Shown: positions 1-9,432, numbered from the stretch's first letter. The stretch: DNA of 64,000 nt from Lysobacter sp. MMG2 (GCF_016735495.2 NZ_JAERQY020000003.1:186001-250000), one strand, 5' to 3'. A program made the numbers and translations. The notes: a model not told the origin generated them from the sequence alone.

Positions 1-2
1 AC

Positions 3-443
3 GGCGACGGCCAGAACGATCCGGCGGACATTCCGAAGCTGCTGGCCGAGCGCGCGAAGTCCACGGGCGAGGTGAAGATGTTCGCCGGCTGGCGCGTCAA
101 CCGGCGCGACAGCGGCAGCAAGCGCTGGGCGTCGAAGTGGGCCAATGCGATCCGCGCGCGCATCCTGCGTGACGACACGCCCGACACCGGTTGCGGGATC
201 AAGCTGTTCGAGCGCGCCGCGTTCCTGGAACTTCCGCACTTCAACCACATGCACCGCTACCTGCCCGCACTGATGCAGCGCGCGGGCTACAAGACCGTGA
301 GCGTGCCGGTGAACCACCGCGCGCGTTCGACGGGCGTGTCCAAGTACAACAATCTCAACCGTGCGCTGGTGGGCATCAGCGACCTGCGCGGCGTGGCCTG
401 GCTGATCCGACGCGGCAAGGTCACGCGCACTGAAGAAGTCTGA
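3..443 (+). CDS. Polyprenyl-phosphate family 2 glycosyltransferase, C-terminal part
   Basis: This is the 3' end of a gene that starts before the window; the open frame is entered at base 3. It begins with GDGQNDPADIP, the motif of the dolichol-phosphate-mannose/ArnC/GtrB branch of GT2 enzymes, where the second Asp of the D-x-D region binds the metal and nucleotide sugar. Further on are TGCGIKLFERAAF and NHRARSTGVSKYNNLNRA, both typical of this family's C-terminal half. The enzyme would transfer a sugar from a nucleotide donor to a lipid phosphate on the cytoplasmic face of the inner membrane. The next gene follows 13 bp downstream and encodes a lipid-A-synthase N-domain protein, a pairing that fits cell-envelope glycan modification. 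The family is clear; donor sugar and acceptor cannot be told from this fragment. Confidence 0.88.
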   Translation, partial: GDGQNDPADIPKLLAERAKSTGEVKMFAGWRVNRRDSGSKRWASKWANAIRARILRDDTPDTGCGIKLFERAAFLELPHFNHMHRYLPALMQRAGYKTVSVPVNHRARSTGVSKYNNLNRALVGISDLRGVAWLIRRGKVTRTEEV

Positions 444-456
444 CCAGGGGGTTCCA

Positions 457-798
457 ATGGAATACGACTTCATGAACCACCCCATCGCGTGGCTCGAATG
501 GACCGGGCTGCACATGTCGCCGTGGAAGATCATCGGCCTGACCGGCGCGCTGATGTTCGGCGGCCGCTGGCTGGTGCAGTTCGTCGCCTCGCGCAGGCAC
601 GGGCGGCCGGTCATCCCGCGCCTGTTCTGGTACATGAGCCTGATCGGCAGCGCGATGACGCTGGCGTACTTCGTGTTCTCGCAGAAGCAGGACTCGGTGG
701 GCGTGATCCAGAACCTGTTCCCGGCCTTCACCGCGGCCTACAGCCTGTACCTGGACATCAAGCATCGCGGGTGGAAGCGGGATCGCGCGACGCATTGA
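457..798 (+). CDS. Lipid-A-disaccharide synthase N-terminal domain membrane protein
   Basis: A 113-residue protein that looks like the stand-alone version of the N-terminal membrane domain of some LpxB proteins (LAB_N family). It shows three hydrophobic stretches, near residues 20-40, 48-68 and 75-98. Conserved-looking motifs are GGRWLVQFVASRR and FWYMSLIGSAMTLAYF. It has no catalytic glycosyltransferase domain. The start ATG is preceded by CAGGGGG at a suitable distance. It lies 13 bp after the glycosyltransferase gene and is very likely co-transcribed with it. In this family such proteins accompany polyprenyl-phosphate glycosyltransferases and are thought to act in sugar transfer or flipping at the inner membrane; the precise role is not established. 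Confidence 0.85.
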   Translation: MEYDFMNHPIAWLEWTGLHMSPWKIIGLTGALMFGGRWLVQFVASRRHGRPVIPRLFWYMSLIGSAMTLAYFVFSQKQDSVGVIQNLFPAFTAAYSLYLDIKHRGWKRDRATH

Positions 799-805
799 GC
801 GGGTT

Positions 806-868
806 GGGAATCGGGAATCGGGAATCGGGAATCGGGAATCGGGAATCGGGAATCGGGAATCGGGAAAG
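806..868. repeat. Tandem heptamer array GGGAATC, eight perfect copies
   Basis: Eight head-to-tail copies of GGGAATC run from 806 to 861, followed by one degenerate unit. The array starts 7 bp after the stop codon of the preceding gene. A second array of the same heptamer family lies at 53552-53628. Arrays of short units like this change copy number easily by slipped-strand replication. Confidence 0.95.
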
Positions 869-879
869 CGTCTCCGAAG

Positions 880-1141
880 CCGTCATCCCGGCGAAGGCCC
901 GGGATCCAGGCTGTCACGCGGTCCGACACTTCCCGTCATTCCAGCGAAAGCTGGGTCTCTTTGGCCGCCGCATGGCGGCGCTATCCATTTTGCTGTGCTG
1001 CTCACAGGCATCGGGAAGGCGTGAAAAGTCCCTGGATTCCCGCCTACGCGGGAATGACGGTGGGGCGGTTTGCCGGAGAGGAAGTGCCCGTACGCCATAA
1101 GGTTGCGGACCTACGTCCCGGCCTCCGCCGCGATGACGGCA
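880..1141. repeat. Cluster of degenerate GTCATYCC-type palindromic repeats
   Basis: Within the gene-free stretch 799-1290 several copies of one REP-like palindrome can be seen: near 883-910 (GTCATCCCGGC...GGGATCC), 935-955 (GTCATTCCAGCGAAAGCTGG), 1031-1060 (CTGGATTCCCGCC...GGGAATGAC) and a weak one near 1112-1138. Orientation alternates. The same family recurs at 16.4, 22.0 and 53.6 kb. Open frames in both strands across this block are low-complexity translations of the repeats and are not genes. Confidence 0.8.
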
Positions 1142-1290
1142 ACCTTTGGGGTGCGCCACCACCCCGCCCCCTGTGCCAAATGTGTCCATCCGCCCCGCCA
1201 CCGCGGCCTTCGTCGCGCTCCCGCTTCCGGCCCATGCCATCGCCCCATCCGCGATGCGATCATCCGGCGATCCATCGCCCGGGGAATTCC

Positions 1291-3039
1291 GTGAAACGCC
1301 TCCTGCTCGCGGCCGCGCTGTCGGCCCATGTCGCCCTTGTCTCGTCCGCCGCCCTCGCCGGGCCCGTCGACGACCGCTTCCAGGCCATCTACGACAAGGA
1401 ATGGACCTGGCGGCAGGCCGAGACCGGAGCCGCCGACGAGGACAATGACGGCTCCAGCGACCGCCACACGCTGCCGTCGATCGACGCGGCCAGCCAGAAG
1501 GCGCGGCTGAAGGTGTGGGAAGACGTGCTGCGCCAGCTGGACGGCGTCGACGTCGCCCAGCTCGGCGAACAGAACAAGGTCAACTACGCCGTCTACCGCG
1601 CACAGGTGGAGAACCTCGCCGCCGACGTGCGCCTGCGTTCGTACGAGATGCCGTTCAACTCGGACTCCTCGTTCTGGTCGAACCTGGGCTTCATGACGCG
1701 CCGGCCGCTGCGCACGACCGCCGACTACGAGGCCTACATCGACCGACTGCGCGACGTGCCGCGCTACTTCGACCAGAACGTCGCCAACATGCGCGCCGGC
1801 CTGTCGCGCGGTTTCAGCGTGCCGCGCGCGGTGCTGGACGGACGTGACGTGTCGATCGCGGGCGTCGCGGAGGTGAAGGACCCGCAGCAGTCGAACTTCT
1901 ACGAGCCGTTCAAGCGCATGCCGGCGTCGATTTCCGCAGACGACCAGGCGCGCCTGCGCGAAGCCGGCGCGGCGGCGATCCGCGATCGCGTGATCCCGGC
2001 GTACGCGAAGCTGCTGACGTTCTTCCGCAACGACTACGTGCCGCACGCGCGCAAGACGCTGGGCGCGGAGCAGATGCCGGACGGCCAGGCGTTCTATCGC
2101 CAGCAGATCCGCGAATACACTACGCTCGACCTGAGCCCGGAGGAGATCCACCAGATCGGGCTGACGGAAGTGGCGCGCATCCAGGCCGAGATGGACGCGA
2201 TCATCAAGCAGGTCGAGTTCAAGGGGAGCTTCGCGGACTTCCTGAAGTTTCTGCGCACCGACAAGCAGTTCTACGCGACCACGCCGCAGGAGTTGCTCGA
2301 CAAGGCCGCGTGGATCTCCAAGCGCGTCGACGGCGAGATCGGCAAGTTGATCGGCACGCTGCCGCGCGGACGGTTCACCATCGTGCCGGTGCCGCCGGAC
2401 ATCGCGCCGTTCTGGACCAGCGGCCGCGGCGGCGCGGGCACGTACTGGGTGAACACCTACAACCTGCCCTCGCGCCCGCTCTACAACCTGCCGGCGCTGA
2501 CGCTGCACGAATCCGCGCCAGGCCACGCCCTGCAGGGTTCGCTGGCGAAGGAACAGGGCGACCTGCCGGCGTTCCGTCGCGAGACCTACATCTCCGCCTA
2601 CGGCGAGGGCTGGGGCCTCTACAGCGAGAAGCTCGGCGTGGAGATGGGCATCTACCAGACGCCGTACGAGGACTTCGGTCGCCTGACCTACGAGATGTGG
2701 CGCGCGTGCCGCCTGGTCATCGACACCGGCGTGCACCACAAGGGCTGGACCCGCGACCAGGCGCTGGCCTATCTGCGCGACCGCACCGCCCTAAGCGAGC
2801 ACGAGGTGACCACCGAGGTCGACCGCTACATCTCCTGGCCCGGCCAGGCGCTGAGCTACAAGCTGGGCGAGATCACCATCGTCCGCCTGCGCGCCGAGGC
2901 CGAGAAGGCGTTGGGGCCGAAGTTCGACGTGAAGGCCTTCCACGACGCCCTGCTCAGCGAGGGCTCGGTGCCGCTGCCGGTGCTGGAGGAGCAGGTGCGG
3001 GCGTTCATTGCGAAGTCGGCCGGGGCCAAGACGGGCTGA
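1291..3039 (+). CDS. DUF885 family exported metallopeptidase-like protein
   Basis: A 582-residue protein starting at a GTG directly followed by a signal peptide (KRLL, a hydrophobic core, then SSAALAGP, cleavage near residue 25). The longer open frame upstream runs through repeat DNA and is rejected as the start. The protein matches the DUF885 family, whose members carry an HExxxxH-type metal motif; here it is HESAPGH at residues 406-412, with the downstream [12 protein letters not shown] segment supplying the likely third ligand. Members are about 580-620 residues long, so it looks complete. The predicted location is periplasm or outside, with a probable role in degrading peptides. It stands alone between a repeat cluster and the ribosomal protein genes. 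The substrate is unknown. Confidence 0.85.
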   Translation: MKRLLLAAALSAHVALVSSAALAGPVDDRFQAIYDKEWTWRQAETGAADEDNDGSSDRHTLPSIDAASQKARLKVWEDVLRQLDGVDVAQLGEQNKVNYAVYRAQVENLAADVRLRSYEMPFNSDSSFWSNLGFMTRRPLRTTADYEAYIDRLRDVPRYFDQNVANMRAGLSRGFSVPRAVLDGRDVSIAGVAEVKDPQQSNFYEPFKRMPASISADDQARLREAGAAAIRDRVIPAYAKLLTFFRNDYVPHARKTLGAEQMPDGQAFYRQQIREYTTLDLSPEEIHQIGLTEVARIQAEMDAIIKQVEFKGSFADFLKFLRTDKQFYATTPQELLDKAAWISKRVDGEIGKLIGTLPRGRFTIVPVPPDIAPFWTSGRGGAGTYWVNTYNLPSRPLYNLPALTLHESAPGHALQGSLAKEQGDLPAFRRETYISAYGEGWGLYSEKLGVEMGIYQTPYEDFGRLTYEMWRACRLVIDTGVHHKGWTRDQALAYLRDRTALSEHEVTTEVDRYISWPGQALSYKLGEITIVRLRAEAEKALGPKFDVKAFHDALLSEGSVPLPVLEEQVRAFIAKSAGAKTG

Positions 3040-3057
3040 CCGCCGGCCGCGTCTGGC

Positions 3058-3080
3058 GGGAGGCGGGCTCCCCGCCTCCC
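3058..3080. terminator. Perfect 10-bp GC hairpin after the DUF885 gene
   Basis: GGGAGGCGGG and CCCGCCTCCC face each other around a 3-nt loop, 18 bp past the stop codon. There is no T-tract, so if it ends transcription it would do so weakly or by protecting the mRNA 3' end. Confidence 0.45.
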
Positions 3081-3126
3081 AGCGCGTTCGGCCTGCCCCG
3101 CGCGGCGGCGCGCTCGACGCACGGGC

Positions 3127-3155
3127 TGGCAAATCGTGCCGCGGCGCGGCATAAT
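3127..3155 (+). promoter_or_regulatory. Probable sigma-70 promoter of rpmB-rpmG
   Basis: TGGCAA (3127-3132) and CATAAT (3150-3155) are spaced by 17 bp and lie about 190 bp upstream of the rpmB start, which leaves a long 5' leader. No other good -10 is seen nearer the gene. The gene-free stretch 3040-3341 otherwise holds the hairpin above and no convincing frame. Confidence 0.45.
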
Positions 3156-3341
3156 GCCCGGCTCGCTGCGTCCGGTCTGTCCGTCAGGACTCGACCGGGC
3201 GGGGTCCGGAAGCACGATTCCGTCCCGCCGCCGGCAGCCAGGATTCACCACCCGCATCGTGCATCGCTTCCGGAGGTCCGGACGCGGAGGGGCCGCCGCC
3301 TCCCTGGCCAAGGGAGACACCATTTACCTTTCGAGGTGCGT

Positions 3342-3578
3342 ATGGCCCGTATTTGCCAAGTAACCGGCAAGCGAACGACGACTGGCAACAACGTCTCGCA
3401 TGCTATGAACAAGACCCGCCGCCGCTTTCTTCCCAACCTCCACGAGCGCCGCTTCTGGGTCGCTTCGGAGAACCGTTGGGTGAAGCTGCGTGTTTCCAGT
3501 GCCGCCCTGCGCACCATCGACAAGAATGGCATCGATGCCGTCCTCGCCGACCTGCGTGCTCGCGGCGAGAAGATCTGA
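3342..3578 (+). CDS. rpmB: 50S ribosomal protein L28
   Basis: A 78-residue protein of normal L28 length with the family pattern [29 protein letters not shown] and [16 protein letters not shown]. It binds 23S rRNA in the large subunit. The frame is open far upstream, but only this ATG gives the canonical N-terminus. It is followed 13 bp later by rpmG, the usual bacterial gene pair. Confidence 0.97.
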   Translation: MARICQVTGKRTTTGNNVSHAMNKTRRRFLPNLHERRFWVASENRWVKLRVSSAALRTIDKNGIDAVLADLRARGEKI

Positions 3579-3591
3579 GGAGAACTGACCC

Positions 3592-3756
3592 ATGGCTTCC
3601 AAGCGCGACAAGATCCGCCTGATCTCCTCGGCCGGCACCGGCCACTTCTACACCACCGACAAGAACAAGAAGAACACGCCGAACAAGATGGAGGTCAAGA
3701 AGTACGACCCCGTCGTTCGCAAGCACGTGATCTACAAGGAAGGCAAGATCAAGTAA
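3592..3756 (+). CDS. rpmG: 50S ribosomal protein L33
   Basis: A 54-residue protein, lysine-rich, with [20 protein letters not shown] and [19 protein letters not shown], matching L33 of gammaproteobacteria over its full length. It lacks the CxxC pairs found in zinc-binding L33 forms, so it is the zinc-independent type. The ribosome-binding site GAGGAGA sits just before the ATG. It is co-transcribed with rpmB and followed by an intrinsic terminator. Confidence 0.97.
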   Translation: MASKRDKIRLISSAGTGHFYTTDKNKKNTPNKMEVKKYDPVVRKHVIYKEGKIK

Positions 3757-3792
3757 GCCGCCTTCCGGCTTGTTGGTTGCAGCAAACGAAAA

Positions 3793-3815
3793 CCCTGCCG
3801 CGAGGCGGGGTTTTT
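3793..3815 (+). terminator. Intrinsic terminator of rpmB-rpmG
   Basis: CCCTGCC and GGCGGGG pair around a GCGA loop and are followed by TTTTT. Confidence 0.88.
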
Positions 3816-3904
3816 GTTGTGCGCAGATCCTAGGTCAGCCCGTGCGTCCAAGCATAGCTTCGCAGTCGGCAACAGGCCGCGTGGTCTCGACCAACCTCCC
3901 GATC

Positions 3905-3934
3905 AAAGCACTACGGCCCCTTTCGGGGCCGTAG
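3905..3934 (-). terminator. Intrinsic terminator of the TonB receptor gene
   Basis: A perfect 10-bp stem (CTACGGCCCC / GGGGCCGTAG) with a 4-nt loop lies 34 bp past the receptor stop codon. On the minus strand it is followed by TGCTTTGATC, a short T-rich tail. Confidence 0.75.
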
Positions 3935-3967
3935 TGGAGCCGTCATCTGCAGGAGTCGCCTGCAGTA

Positions 3968-6865
3968 TCAGAAGCTCTGCTGATACTTCAGGTACCAGAA
4001 CCGGCCAATGTCGAAGCCGCCGTTGTAGACAAAGCTGCTGTCCGGCTTGCTGTACATGATCGGACCTTCGTGGTCGAACACGTTGTTGGCACCGATGGCA
4101 ACCGTTGCATTCCAAGGCGTGTGGTAGGACACCTGCATGTCGTGGAAGGTGTTCGATCCGAAGTTGCGCACTGCCTGCGCCTGCGTGTACGACGAGACAA
4201 ACCCGGGATTGTCACAAGATTCGTCGTAAGCACACGCTTCCTTCGCGCCCGAGTAATAGCGCATGTTCCAGTTCGCGCTCCAATCGCCAAGCGTCCACCC
4301 CATACCGAGGTTGGAACGCACGCGATAGTTGACACCTTCACTGTCTGCCCAGCCGTTGTACTGCTGGACGGGCGTCACGTCTTCGTTGTCGCGCTTGTAC
4401 TCGAGGTAATCGACATACGTCGACTTCCAGTCGATCTTGAACTGGCCGAAGGAGGTTTCCGGCAGCTTATAGCTCAGCGCGAAATCGTAGCCGGCCGTTT
4501 CCTGATAGCCGCCGTTGATGAGCGTACGGGTAGCATCAATCACCTGGTAGCGCTTCAGGACGTTCCTATTGCCGCCTCCCGCACGTTCGAATCGGTCGCA
4601 CGACGCCTCAATGCCGAGCAGGTAGCACTGATTCAGGATTGAGGTGACCGTTTCGGAAGCAATCACATTGTCAATGTGGATCTTCCACCAGTCCAAGCTA
4701 ACGTTGAGCCCCTCGGCGAAGCTGGGGCTCCACACCAGACCAAACGTATAGCTCTTGGAGGTTTCCGGAGTGAGATTGGGATTGGATCCGGACAAGTACG
4801 TGTAGTTCGTCTGCGTACCCGGTCCGGTCGCGGCCACCCCTCCCGAGGCTTCCTGTCGGAAGGTACTCGGAATGCCATCCGCAGCGCAGCGGGCGGCCAC
4901 GGAAGGATTGCGGCTCGCGGCACCGAAGCTGCTATCGCAAGGGTCAGTCAGATTGTCGAACGTCTCCGTCGTTCCGCCATACAGATCACTAACGGTCGGT
5001 GCACGGAAGCCGGTTGCGTAGGTACCGCGGACCAGCAGGTCGTCAACCGGCTTCCACTTCAGCCCGAACTTGCTGTTCACCGTGTCGCCGAAGGTGCTGT
5101 AGTCGGAATAGCGCCCCGCTACGTTGAAGGTGAGCTCTTTGGCCCCTGGCAGGTCTGCAAGGACGGGAATGAGGAATTCGAGATAGACCTCATCCAGCGA
5201 GTAACCGCCGCTGGTCGTGCTTCCGGCGAGATCGGTGGTCAGTCCAGACTGGTCCATCGCGTCCGGCTCAAACAGCGCCTGCTCGCGACGGTGTTCGACA
5301 CCCGTCGCCATGCTGAGGTCGCCAGCCGGCAATTCAGCCAGTACCCCGGAAATGTTGGCCGAGTAAACGGTCGTTTCCGTATCCGAAGTGCCATGGCTTG
5401 TCGGGAAGAGGTAGGCGCGCAGCGCCCCATCGGAGGTGAGCGATCCGGGCGCATTCATGCCGTATGCGGCGAGCGGATTCCACGGCACGCATCCCTCGAT
5501 TTCCGCTCCCGGCGAGCCGCAATGTATCGCGCCGTCCCGCCCTCGGAACGATGGGCCTACGGCATTCTCGACGTTCGGCAGGAACAGATTCCCCGTGCCG
5601 GTTTTAACGCCCTTGTTCTGGTTATAGAGGTAGCCAATGTCCCAGTCCCACGGCTTGTCGGCGATTTCGAAGCTACCTTCGAAGCCACCGGTAAAGCGAT
5701 AGGTGGTGAGTTCCGAACGCGTCTGGCGCGGCACTTCCCATGTGCGACGCAGGAAGTCGACATCTTCGTCGATCGGATTGAAGTAGCTGTCAGCGGAAAG
5801 CGGCGTGCCGTATACAGACGACTGGTACGGGTACCCAGCAATCTGTTGCAGCGTCTCGCGATGCGTGTATAGCGCGTCCGCTTTGAACGCGACCGAATCG
5901 TTCACATCGAAGCGGCCATTGGCGAACAGTGAGCGGCGTTCCAGACCGGTCTGGAGAAACATCTGCTGATTCGTATTGGCATAGTCGTGCAGCGGATCGG
6001 TAACATGAAAGTCGGCGAAGTTCGTCGGATCTCCATTCGGATTCACCGTCCAGCTGGTGCCGTCGCCGTCGATCATGCGGCCCTTCTGCGTCGTAGCGCT
6101 CCAACCGTTTGCACGGATACGGCCGTTGTAGATGTCCGGCACAGGATGACTTGGTCCCATGGGATGTGCACTGAACTCACGATCCTTTGCCAGGACCGGA
6201 TCTTCCTTGCTGTATTCGACGCCCAACGCTACGGCGCTGCGCTCACCGGAGCTTCCGATCAGGAAGTTGTAGACCTGCTTTGATCCATCGCCCTGATCGT
6301 ACTGCCCAAGATACGCACTGGCCTCGGCGCCATCAAAGTTCTTGCGGGTGATGATGTTGATCACACCTGCAATGGCATCGGAGCCGTAGATCGCAGATGC
6401 GCCATCCGTCAGCACTTCGACACGCTCGACAATCGAAGTCGGGATCGAGGCGAGATCCGAGTAGCCCGCGGACGTAATGCCCATTCGCTTGCCGTCGATC
6501 AGCACCAAGGTACGTTCGGGCCCGAGATTGCGCAGGTCGACGTATTGGCCGCCCGTCTCCTCACCCGACGAAAGTGCGTCCGCGCGGCTTATTGCCGGCG
6601 TACCTGCGGCGCTAATGTTCTGCACGATGTCGGCGATGCTGGTGAAGCCCTGCTTCTGGATCTCTGCACGAGTCAGGCTGATGACCGGCTGCTGGGTTTC
6701 GACATCCGTGCTGCGAATACGCGAACCCGTGACGACGAGGCTGTCCAGCGTGGTCGCGTCCTTGCCAGATTCCTGCGCCATGGCGAACGCCGGCGACAGC
6801 GCGACCGCGATGCCCGCCGGCAGCAGGCCGACGCGCACGGCGGTGCGCAAACTACGATGCTTCAT
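3968..6865 (-). CDS. TonB-dependent outer-membrane receptor
   Basis: A 965-residue receptor with a signal peptide (residues 1-30, ending AFAMAQ). A plug domain at about 45-170 carries LVVTGSRI, VDLRNLGPERTLVLIDGKR, VEVLTDGASAIYGSDAIAGV and NIITRK. The long beta-barrel ends in the C-terminal Phe needed for outer-membrane insertion. It would bring a large ligand into the periplasm using TonB energy. An AraC regulator lies 38 bp upstream on the same strand and probably controls it. Codon use is less GC3-biased than in neighbouring genes (many TCA, GTA, ATT-type codons and few long antisense frames), a hint of later acquisition. The plug resembles receptors for peptides or plant- and polysaccharide-derived compounds; the ligand cannot be assigned. 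Confidence 0.92.
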   Translation of the reverse strand: MKHRSLRTAVRVGLLPAGIAVALSPAFAMAQESGKDATTLDSLVVTGSRIRSTDVETQQPVISLTRAEIQKQGFTSIADIVQNISAAGTPAISRADALSSGEETGGQYVDLRNLGPERTLVLIDGKRMGITSAGYSDLASIPTSIVERVEVLTDGASAIYGSDAIAGVINIITRKNFDGAEASAYLGQYDQGDGSKQVYNFLIGSSGERSAVALGVEYSKEDPVLAKDREFSAHPMGPSHPVPDIYNGRIRANGWSATTQKGRMIDGDGTSWTVNPNGDPTNFADFHVTDPLHDYANTNQQMFLQTGLERRSLFANGRFDVNDSVAFKADALYTHRETLQQIAGYPYQSSVYGTPLSADSYFNPIDEDVDFLRRTWEVPRQTRSELTTYRFTGGFEGSFEIADKPWDWDIGYLYNQNKGVKTGTGNLFLPNVENAVGPSFRGRDGAIHCGSPGAEIEGCVPWNPLAAYGMNAPGSLTSDGALRAYLFPTSHGTSDTETTVYSANISGVLAELPAGDLSMATGVEHRREQALFEPDAMDQSGLTTDLAGSTTSGGYSLDEVYLEFLIPVLADLPGAKELTFNVAGRYSDYSTFGDTVNSKFGLKWKPVDDLLVRGTYATGFRAPTVSDLYGGTTETFDNLTDPCDSSFGAASRNPSVAARCAADGIPSTFRQEASGGVAATGPGTQTNYTYLSGSNPNLTPETSKSYTFGLVWSPSFAEGLNVSLDWWKIHIDNVIASETVTSILNQCYLLGIEASCDRFERAGGGNRNVLKRYQVIDATRTLINGGYQETAGYDFALSYKLPETSFGQFKIDWKSTYVDYLEYKRDNEDVTPVQQYNGWADSEGVNYRVRSNLGMGWTLGDWSANWNMRYYSGAKEACAYDESCDNPGFVSSYTQAQAVRNFGSNTFHDMQVSYHTPWNATVAIGANNVFDHEGPIMYSKPDSSFVYNGGFDIGRFWYLKYQQSF

Positions 6866-6903
6866 TTCTCTCTCCAGATATCTGTTATGGGCGCGTTAAA
6901 GCG

Positions 6904-7878
6904 CTACGAAACCTTATGGCCCGAGTGCGCCGCGACGGTTTCCCGTGCGTAGCGGACGCGCTCGCGACTCGCGGCAATGTGGTTTGCGCGCGAAGGGGCG
7001 CACATTTGCGCAGTGGGCTGTTCGCTGTGTGCGATCGAGTTTCGATAGTCCGACGCGGTCATGCCGAAATGCGCGCGGAAGCTGCGGGCGAAGCTGCAGT
7101 TGTTGTCGAAGCCACTGGCGATGGCGACCTCGCCGATGGTCATCGGTGTGGTCGACAGCAGGTTCGCCGCGTGTCGCAACCTCAGGTTGGCGCAGGCGGC
7201 CTGCGGGCTTTCGCCGTACAGGCGGTGGAACACCTTGGAGAAGTACCACATGGAGAACTGGGTGCGTTCGGCCAGTTCGGAGACGCGGATGATGCGGTCG
7301 CAGTTGCCTTCCATGAACAGTCGGGCGCGCTGCATGCGCTCGAACACCTGGCGCTTGCGGGCCAGCGAGGCCCCCGGGCATTGCGGGATGCGGCTGCGGT
7401 CGTCGCCCTGCATGGCCTCCAATGCCAGCAGCAGCGAGCGCACGCGCGCCTGGTAGCCCGTCGCGCCGGCCGTGGCTTCGGTGTGGCGTGCGGCGCGGTA
7501 CCACGCGCGCGCGATCGACCGCGCCTGCGCCGCCGGCACCTGCCCAAGGCCGACGTGAAGGTCGAAGCTGCCGAAGCGCGTCATGGCCTTGAGCGCTTCG
7601 TCCGACACGGCAATGCCGATGCACACGCCCTGCGCGTCGGCCTGGACGAGCGGGGCGGAATCGCGGGCGAAGGCGATCCAGTCGCCGGCGCGCAGGTAAA
7701 AGCGGCCTTCCTTCGCCTCGACCCAGGCGCTGCCGCGCATCTGGATCCAGATCGACAGCTCCTGCCCGTGGAACTCCACGCTGCCCAGGCGCGAGGCGCC
7801 GACGCAACGTGTCCACTGGCCTTGCGCCGGGCCGATGCGCAATAGGTGTCCCCGGTCAGCCCACTTTGCCTTATCCAT
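6904..7878 (-). CDS. AraC family transcriptional regulator
   Basis: A 324-residue protein. The N-terminal half (to about residue 195) resembles a cupin-like sensing domain. The C-terminal part holds the two helix-turn-helix units of the AraC family (RIIRVSELAERTQFSMWYFSKVFHRLYGESP and TIGEVAIASGFDNNCSFARSFRAHFGMTASDYR, broken here only by the intervening linker). About 45 residues follow the DNA-binding domain, longer than usual. It reads in the same direction as the TonB receptor 38 bp downstream, so it may be co-transcribed with that gene or control it. It is divergent from the cardiolipin synthase gene. The inducer is unknown. Confidence 0.88.
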   Translation of the reverse strand: MDKAKWADRGHLLRIGPAQGQWTRCVGASRLGSVEFHGQELSIWIQMRGSAWVEAKEGRFYLRAGDWIAFARDSAPLVQADAQGVCIGIAVSDEALKAMTRFGSFDLHVGLGQVPAAQARSIARAWYRAARHTEATAGATGYQARVRSLLLALEAMQGDDRSRIPQCPGASLARKRQVFERMQRARLFMEGNCDRIIRVSELAERTQFSMWYFSKVFHRLYGESPQAACANLRLRHAANLLSTTPMTIGEVAIASGFDNNCSFARSFRAHFGMTASDYRNSIAHSEQPTAQMCAPSRANHIAASRERVRYARETVAAHSGHKVS

Positions 7879-8013
7879 GAATCTTCATGTCGTGTGAGGG
7901 TCCCGCAGGCTGATCGAGCAACGCGAAGGCCGCCACGTGAGAAATTCGCAGGCAGGATCAGCACGTTTTCCGGCCCGATGCGGGCATCCCGGTCTCATGC
8001 TCCAATGCCGCCC

Positions 8014-9432
8014 ATGGGCATCGAACTGCACCCGGGCTATTGGCTGTTGCTGCTCGACTGGCTGATCCGCCTCGCCGCACTGGCGTGGATTCCGGTGAAG
8101 AGTCCGCCCGCGGCGGCGCGCACCTGGCTGCTGCTGGTCGGCTTCCTGCCGCTGTTCGGGCTGCCGCTTTATCTGCTGCTTGGCCACCCATGGCTGGCGA
8201 AGCAGCGCCGGCAGCGTCAGGCACTGGCGTCGCAGCTGATCCGCGACCGCCAGCGCGACCTGTCCATGCTGCGTTGGACGCCGGCGGCGCACGGCATGTC
8301 GGCCGACATCGCGCGACTGGCCGAACGCCTGGGCGATTTCATGCCGATGCACGGCAACACGGTCGCGCTGCTGGACGATTACGACGCGTCGCTGGCTTCG
8401 CTCATCGCCGATATCGACGCCGCGCAGGACGAAGTCCACCTGCTCTACTACCTGATGTTCGACGACCACGTCGGCCAGGCGGTGACGGCGGCACTGATGC
8501 GCGCCAGTGCGCGCGGCGTGCGCTGCCGGCTGCTGCTCGACGCGGTGGGCGCCAAGCCCGGCCTGCGCGCGTTCGCCCGGCCGTTGCGCCAGGCCGGCGT
8601 CGACGTACGCGCGATGCTCGCCGGCGGACTGCGCTGGCGCAGCCTCTCGCGCATGGACCTGCGCAACCATCGCAAGCTCGCCCTGATCGACCGGCGCATC
8701 GGCTACATCGGTTCGCAGAACCTCGCCGACGCGGAGTTCGTGCGCGAGCGTCCGAATCGTGAGCTTGTCGCGCGCGTGCAAGGCCCGGTGGTGCGGCAGA
8801 TCGCGGCGCTGTTCGCCAGCGACTGGCTGATCGAGACGGGCGATCGGCTGGTGATCGGCGAATTCCCCACCCTCGTCGAAGGCAGCACACCGGCGCAGTT
8901 GCTGCCGAGCGGCCCGGCGTATCCGTTCGAGAACGCACGCAACGTGGTGGTCGCGCTGGTGCAGCGCGCTCGCAAGCGCGTGGTGCTCGTCACGCCCTAC
9001 TTCGTACCTGACGACATGACGCTGGGTGCATTGCGCGTGGCGGCGCTGTCGGGCATCGACGTGCAGCTGGTCCTGTCGATGAGCAACAACCAGCGCATGA
9101 CGCGCTGGGCGCAGCGTTCGTACTACGACGAGCTGCTCAAGGCCGGCGTGCGCATCGCGCTGTACCGGCCGCACTTCCTGCACGCCAAGCACCTGAGCGT
9201 GGACGACGAGGTGGCGCTGATCGGTTCGATCAACCTCGATTTCCGTTCCTTTGCGCTCAACGCCGAGGCCGGCCTGCTGTGCTACGACCCCGCCGTGGTG
9301 GCGCGCCTGCACGAGGTGGAGCGCGATTACCTCGCCGACGCCCAGTGGCTGGACCTGCACGACTGGCGCCGCCGGCCGCGCTGGCACCGCAGCGTGGAGG
9401 GCATGGCGCGGCTGGCCGATTCGCTGATGTAG
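8014..9432 (+). CDS. cls: Cardiolipin synthase, phospholipase D family
   Basis: A 472-residue protein with two N-terminal membrane segments (about residues 8-27 and 33-52) and two phospholipase D active-site motifs. The motifs are HRKLALID followed by GYIGSQN in the first half, and HAKHLSVDD followed by ALIGSINLDFRS near the C-terminus. This is the ClsA layout; the enzyme joins two phosphatidylglycerol molecules to cardiolipin and glycerol at the inner membrane. Two in-frame ATGs (8005 and 8014) are possible starts. The frame is open further upstream, but that part has no family character and overlaps the divergent AraC promoter region. A second, lipoprotein-type PLD gene occurs at 56.6 kb. 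Confidence 0.9.
   Translation: MGIELHPGYWLLLLDWLIRLAALAWIPVKSPPAAARTWLLLVGFLPLFGLPLYLLLGHPWLAKQRRQRQALASQLIRDRQRDLSMLRWTPAAHGMSADIARLAERLGDFMPMHGNTVALLDDYDASLASLIADIDAAQDEVHLLYYLMFDDHVGQAVTAALMRASARGVRCRLLLDAVGAKPGLRAFARPLRQAGVDVRAMLAGGLRWRSLSRMDLRNHRKLALIDRRIGYIGSQNLADAEFVRERPNRELVARVQGPVVRQIAALFASDWLIETGDRLVIGEFPTLVEGSTPAQLLPSGPAYPFENARNVVVALVQRARKRVVLVTPYFVPDDMTLGALRVAALSGIDVQLVLSMSNNQRMTRWAQRSYYDELLKAGVRIALYRPHFLHAKHLSVDDEVALIGSINLDFRSFALNAEAGLLCYDPAVVARLHEVERDYLADAQWLDLHDWRRRPRWHRSVEGMARLADSLM

Noticed and set aside
806-868. Could the heptamer array be a CRISPR array
   Set aside because: Units are 7 bp with no spacers and no cas genes nearby.
961-1290. Longer N-terminus for the DUF885 protein
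   Set aside because: This part translates REP repeats; the GTG at 1291 is followed by a signal peptide.
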